Assembly (NCBI GenBank): GCA_041686915.1 | Contig: JAWLDB010000086.1 | Location: 1-10,861 of the forward strand | Length of the DNA: 10,861 nucleotides | Direction of reading: 5' to 3' | Source: JAWLDB01 sp041686915 | GTDB taxonomy: Bacteria; Bacillota; UBA994; UBA5500 | Shown: one piece after another, positions 7,364-10,861 of the stretch | Layout of the letters: each line of letters opens with the position of its first letter | Position numbering within the stretch: position 1 is the first letter of the stretch | Position numbers and translations under genes: made by a program | The notes under the pieces: generated by a model | What the model was told of the DNA's origin: nothing | What the model saw: only the letters and a program-made list of their open reading frames with translations | Database searches by the model: none

Positions 7364-7399
7364 GAGCCGCCGGCATAGCTTAGCTGGTGGCTCTTTTTT
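7364..7399 (+). terminator. intrinsic terminator of the signalling operon
   Basis: An 11-bp stem, GAGCCGCCGGC (7364-7374) with GCTGGTGGCTC (7383-7393), including two G-U pairs, an 8-base loop and six T residues directly after it (7394-7399). It begins 6 bases after the stop codon of the response regulator gene. Confidence 0.93.
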
Positions 7400-7417
7400 A
7401 CCGATAGGTTGGGACAC

Positions 7418-7445
7418 AAAAGAGGCAGCTCGCGCTGCCTCTTTC
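7418..7445. terminator. bidirectional terminator between convergent genes
   Basis: A perfect 11-bp inverted repeat, AAAGAGGCAGC (7419-7429) and GCTGCCTCTTT (7434-7444), around a TCGC loop. On the - strand the hairpin ends in TTTT, so it can stop transcription of the surface-protein gene that ends at 7482; on the + strand it ends in TTTC and could back up the operon terminator just upstream. Confidence 0.85.
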
Positions 7446-7481
7446 TTAGTCTCATCAAGGCGATAGCTTCCTGCTTCGCCG

Positions 7482-10400
7482 TTATATCAGGTTGGACCGC
7501 TGTAGAAGCCTTCTGACTATTACCACCAGTTCTGCCCGGGTGACGTTAGCCTGAGGGGCTATGCGTCTTCCACCCTTGCCGGCTATAAGGCCGCTCTTGA
7601 CGCTGGTTGCTGCTACAGACCTGGCCCAGCTGCTGATGCTGCGCTGATCCACAAAGCTAGCCAGTACCGCCTCAGCCTCACCTGCCTCCAGTTCGACCTG
7701 GAGATGGGTGATATCCATAGCCCTGGTTATCATAGCCATAGCCTGCTCGCGGGTGACCTTGGCGTTGGGTGCGAACAGCCCGTCACCATGACCACCTACG
7801 ATGCCGTACTGATAAGCTGTCTCGATATAAGCACGGTACTCGTTGGTCTCGGTTATGTCGCCAAACGGGTTGTTGCCAGTCCCTGGTTTGAGCCCGAGCG
7901 CCTTAACAATTATCGCTGCGAACTCGGCACGAGTAAGGGCAACATCAGGCCCGAAGTTTTGCTCACCTGGTTCACCGACAACCAGCCTGGATGCCATGTC
8001 GTGTATATCGGCTTTCGCCCAGTGGGTGGCTGTATCAGCAAACTCGGCCTCGTTCCAGATCAATGTGTACGTGCTGTTGGTCAGGCTGTTGACCTGAGCG
8101 TAGTACTTGCCGTCGATCACTACCACCTTGGTGGGTACGTGACCGAAGCTGCCGTCAGGCAGTACGACTACTGCCGTCGTAACCCTGGTCGGGTCTACGT
8201 CTTCAGGAATAGCCACAGTCCTCTCTACGTAGCTGTTAAACTGGCTCACTTCTACCGTCTGTTCTCCATAGCTACAGCTGATGGAGAACTCCAGAGGGGG
8301 TACTACTAGTGTGTAGTTACCATCGTTAGCTATCGACTCAACTACCTGCACCTGTTCCGCTTTGGGTTCAGCAATCTCCACGCGAACTATGATGTCCGCC
8401 AGGGTAACATCTTCCCCAAGCTCTGCAGAAACTGCGTCGATGTTGATTTCCCCAGCCGGCAGCGTATAGACAGATCTATCGGTCTTGACCTGCAGAGTTA
8501 CCGATTGCAGTTCCATGTCCTTCACCATCTGTCCAGTCAGCTCACCAGCCACGATGTCTGTATCCGCAGTGCCGGGGATGGTGACTACCGAGCCGTCGCC
8601 TGCCTGCTGCAAGCTCGCCGCAAGGCTCTCTTCACTTACTGTGATAGTAGTCACTGTCTGTTCGCCCTCAGTGCTAACTACGGCTGTCGCAGAGTTGGCG
8701 GCTGGCTCACCATTGACGATGATTTCCACTGTGTTATCCGCCGATGGATCAGTCGGAGCCTGCTCCTCTGGGTCTTCCTCTTCCGGCGCAGAATCGGGCT
8801 CGTGAATGATACTGGCTGTGGTGGTATAGGGGTTGAGCACGTAGTTACCTGCATCAGCACCTACCAAGCTAAGCCCACTCACAGTCACCGTCTTGCCAGA
8901 ACCTATCGCGGTGTCACTGAACTCTCCTACTGCATTTCTTACGTCCAAGCTGACGTCGTCGCCATCGACAGTGCCCTGCAATCCTGCAAGCCAGGTGGAC
9001 AATCTTGCTACTGCATTCCCATCGTGGTACTTGTTCACAGCAGTGATGCCTACAGCATCGATTGCTTTCGGATCTACCGTCAGGGTACCGTTCACATGCG
9101 TGATGTTGTAGTTAGCGGCAGTTCCGCCGGTAACTGCAATTTCATGAGTGCCCGCTGTGGCAGCAGCGCCAGTTGCAGTACTCAGGCTGACGCCTGTGAT
9201 TACTTCGTAACTGTCACCGTAGTACAAGCCGCCGCTGGCCGTATAGGTCAGGGTAGGCTCTGTCGCACCGTACACCTTGGACTGATTGTCCGCTGCTACC
9301 GTCAATGTCGCCTTCTCTACCGTCAGCGTTCCGTTCACATGAGTGATGTTGTAGTTGGCGGCAGTGCCACCAGTAACTGTGATCCCATGAGTTCCCGCTG
9401 TAGCAGCAGCGCCAGTTGCCGTGCTCAGGCTGACGCCTGTGATTACGTCGTAGCTATCAGTGTAGTACAAGGTACCGCTTGCAGTGTAGGTCAGGGTAGG
9501 CTCAGCCCCACCGTAGGTCTTGGACTTGTTGTCTGCGGTTACGGTTAAGGTCGCCTTCTCTACCGTCAGCGTTCCGTTCACATGGGTGATGTTGTAGTTA
9601 GCAGCAGTGCCGCCACTAGCTACTACTTCGTGGGTGCCTGTCGTGGCAGCAGCCCCGGTAGCTGTGCTCAGGTTAACTCCCGTGATTACGTCGTAGCTGT
9701 CAGTGTAGTAGAGGGTGCCGCTTGGGGTGTAGGTCAGCATTGGATCAGTCGCACCGTAGACCTTGGACTTGTCGTCCGCAGTTACGGTTAGGGCTGCCTT
9801 GCCCACCGTCAGCGTTCCGTTCACATGCGTGATGTTGTAGTTAGCGGCAGTTCCACCGGTCACTGTTATCTCATGGGTTCCTGCCGTAGCAGCAGCGCCG
9901 GTTTCCGTGCTCAGGCTGACGCCTGCAATTACGCCGTAGCCATCACCGTAGTACAAAGCACCACTCGGGGTGTAGCTTAGAGTTGGGTCAGCCTCACCGT
10001 AAACTTTGGACTTGTGGTCTGCGGTTACGGTTAAGTTAGCCTTCTCTACTGTTAGGGTGCCGTTCACATGAGTGATGTTGTAGTTAGCGGCAGTTCCACC
10101 GGTCAATGTTATCTCATGGGTTCCTGCCGTAGCAGCAGCACCGGTTTCAGTGCTCAGGCTGACGCCTGTGATTACGCCGTAGCCGTCACCATAGTACAAG
10201 GTGCCGCTGGCCGTATAGGTCAGGGTAGGCTCTGCCGCACCATAGAACTTGGACTTGTCGTCCGCTGTCACTGTCAAGGCCGCTTTGGCCACCGTCAGCG
10301 TTCCGTTCACATGGGTGATGTTGTAGTTAGCTGCAGTGCCGCCGACGAGTGCTATGTCGTGTGTGCCTGCCGTAGCAGCAGCATCGGTTGCTGTGCTCAG

Positions 10401-10861
10401 GCTAACACCTGTGATTACGTCGTAGTTGTCAGTGTAGTACAAGGTACCGCTTGGGGTGTAGCTTAGCACTGGATCAGTCGCACCGTACACCTTCGACTGA
10501 TTGTCCGCTGTTACCGTCAATGTCGCCTTCTCTACTGTTAGGGTTCCGTTCACATGAGTGATGTTGTAGTTAGCGGTAGTGCCGCCAACAACCGCTATCT
10601 CATGAGTGCCTGCTTTAGCTGTAGCGCCAGTTGCAGTACTCAGGCTGACCCCTGTGATTACGTCGTAGCTATCACCGTAGTACAAGGTACCGCTTGGGGT
10701 GTAGCTTAGCACTGGATCAGTCGCACCGTAGACCTTGGACTTGTCGTCCGCAGTTACGGTTAGGGCTGCCTTCTCTACTGTCAGCGTTCCGTTCACATGG
10801 GTGATATTATAGTTAGCTGCAGTGCCGCCGACGAGTGCTATCTCGTGCGTGCCCGCTGTAG
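7482..10861 (-). CDS. SLH-domain surface protein with tandem MBG repeats (5' truncated by window edge)
   Basis: The frame is open to the right edge, giving 1125 visible residues; the signal peptide and the rest of the N-terminal region lie outside. Counting from the GTG at 10796 (an internal Val, not a start), residues 2-568 are seven tandem 81-residue MBG-type repeats, each with a K-x-Y-G segment, a Y-T-x-S-G segment, a GVSLST-like segment and a closing NYNITHV. Residues about 576-663 resemble a YDG domain (KYHDGNAV, then GLSLVGADAGNYVL). Then follow an acidic, proline-rich linker (about 665-688), a beta-rich region (about 690-915), and three SLH domains (about 919-968, 977-1028, 1048-1098) with TRAEFA, TREQAM and TRAELV motifs. 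SLH triplets bind pyruvylated secondary cell-wall polymer in bacteria that carry it, so the protein is a wall-anchored surface protein, with the repeats acting as a stalk or adhesin. There is no catalytic domain in the visible part. The stop is TAA at 7482-7484. Confidence 0.93.
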   Translation of the reverse strand, partial: TAGTHEIALVGGTAANYNITHVNGTLTVEKAALTVTADDKSKVYGATDPVLSYTPSGTLYYGDSYDVITGVSLSTATGATAKAGTHEIAVVGGTTANYNITHVNGTLTVEKATLTVTADNQSKVYGATDPVLSYTPSGTLYYTDNYDVITGVSLSTATDAAATAGTHDIALVGGTAANYNITHVNGTLTVAKAALTVTADDKSKFYGAAEPTLTYTASGTLYYGDGYGVITGVSLSTETGAAATAGTHEITLTGGTAANYNITHVNGTLTVEKANLTVTADHKSKVYGEADPTLSYTPSGALYYGDGYGVIAGVSLSTETGAAATAGTHEITVTGGTAANYNITHVNGTLTVGKAALTVTADDKSKVYGATDPMLTYTPSGTLYYTDSYDVITGVNLSTATGAAATTGTHEVVASGGTAANYNITHVNGTLTVEKATLTVTADNKSKTYGGAEPTLTYTASGTLYYTDSYDVITGVSLSTATGAAATAGTHGITVTGGTAANYNITHVNGTLTVEKATLTVAADNQSKVYGATEPTLTYTASGGLYYGDSYEVITGVSLSTATGAAATAGTHEIAVTGGTAANYNITHVNGTLTVDPKAIDAVGITAVNKYHDGNAVARLSTWLAGLQGTVDGDDVSLDVRNAVGEFSDTAIGSGKTVTVSGLSLVGADAGNYVLNPYTTTASIIHEPDSAPEEEDPEEQAPTDPSADNTVEIIVNGEPAANSATAVVSTEGEQTVTTITVSEESLAASLQQAGDGSVVTIPGTADTDIVAGELTGQMVKDMELQSVTLQVKTDRSVYTLPAGEINIDAVSAELGEDVTLADIIVRVEIAEPKAEQVQVVESIANDGNYTLVVPPLEFSISCSYGEQTVEVSQFNSYVERTVAIPEDVDPTRVTTAVVVLPDGSFGHVPTKVVVIDGKYYAQVNSLTNSTYTLIWNEAEFADTATHWAKADIHDMASRLVVGEPGEQNFGPDVALTRAEFAAIIVKALGLKPGTGNNPFGDITETNEYRAYIETAYQYGIVGGHGDGLFAPNAKVTREQAMAMITRAMDITHLQVELEAGEAEAVLASFVDQRSISSWARSVAATSVKSGLIAGKGGRRIAPQANVTRAELVVIVRRLLQRSNLI
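9093..10861 (-). repeat. tandem 243-bp repeat array (MBG-type repeat-coding)
   Basis: Seven complete units plus the start of an eighth at the window edge. The conserved block TTCACATG begins at 9091, 9334, 9577, 9820, 10063, 10306, 10549 and 10792, every interval being exactly 243 bp (81 codons) with no insertion or deletion. Units differ at scattered positions; neighbouring units 3 and 4 in protein order share variants (GDGYGV, STETG) absent from the others. The array continues beyond the window, so the total copy number is unknown. Confidence 0.97.

Noticed and set aside
8505..9548. Long open frame (347 codons) on the + strand opposite the repeat region
   Set aside because: It is antisense to the MBG repeats and the YDG-like and linker regions, its periodic residues mirror the 243-bp repeat, and it has no recognisable domain. 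The absence of stops follows from the composition of the repeats.
10068..10466. Shorter + strand frame inside the repeat array
   Set aside because: It is another antisense shadow of the same repeat units, sharing the same residues as the 8505-9548 frame.
9093..10861. CRISPR array
   Set aside because: The repeats are 243 bp, contiguous, in frame and protein-coding, with no short direct repeats separated by unique spacers.

Overview
The window looks like chromosomal DNA from an anaerobic, Gram-positive-type bacterium of the Bacillota, probably Clostridia. The grounds are GG-rich ribosome binding sites, a sigma-A-like promoter, a surface protein with three SLH domains, an EFR1-type flavodoxin/ferredoxin relative and a [FeFe]-hydrogenase-like sensor. 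No rRNA, tRNA, CRISPR array or insertion sequence was seen, and genus cannot be fixed from the sequence alone.

Left edge (1-1417): the C-terminal end of an EFR1-family ferredoxin with two 4Fe-4S motifs, cut by the window edge, then a membrane-anchored alpha/beta hydrolase closed by a strong intrinsic terminator.

Centre (about 1480-7400): a three-gene signalling operon, all on the + strand. A good promoter (1482-1510) drives a roughly 180-base structured leader that holds its own intrinsic terminator (1608-1638), an arrangement typical of a riboswitch or attenuator. The genes are (a) a CheW/GAF-like/GGDEF protein, a diguanylate cyclase with an intact active-site motif and an inhibitory I-site; (b) a 1127-residue multidomain sensor kinase: 2x[4Fe-4S] ferredoxin, [FeFe]-hydrogenase H-cluster domain, RnfB-type 4-Cys Fe-S motif, coiled coil, PAS-like region, HPt, CheA-like dimerisation and ATPase domains, and a CheX-like phosphatase domain; (c) a CheY-like receiver joined to a C-terminal domain resembling STAS. 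Gaps of 35-40 bases, good ribosome binding sites and a shared terminator (7364-7399) support one operon. The inferred working model is that the hydrogenase-like module senses H2 or redox state, the HPt/CheA part phosphorylates the receiver, the CheX domain removes the phosphate, and the cyclase supplies c-di-GMP output or is tied to the complex through its CheW domain. This is the most interesting part of the window.

Right edge (7419-10861): a convergent gene on the - strand encodes a cell-surface protein whose N-terminus lies beyond the window. It has at least seven tandem MBG-type repeats of exactly 81 residues (243 bp) with no length variation, then a YDG-like domain, an acidic proline-rich linker, a beta-rich region and three C-terminal SLH domains for attachment to the cell wall. 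A symmetric hairpin (7419-7444) separates it from the signalling operon.
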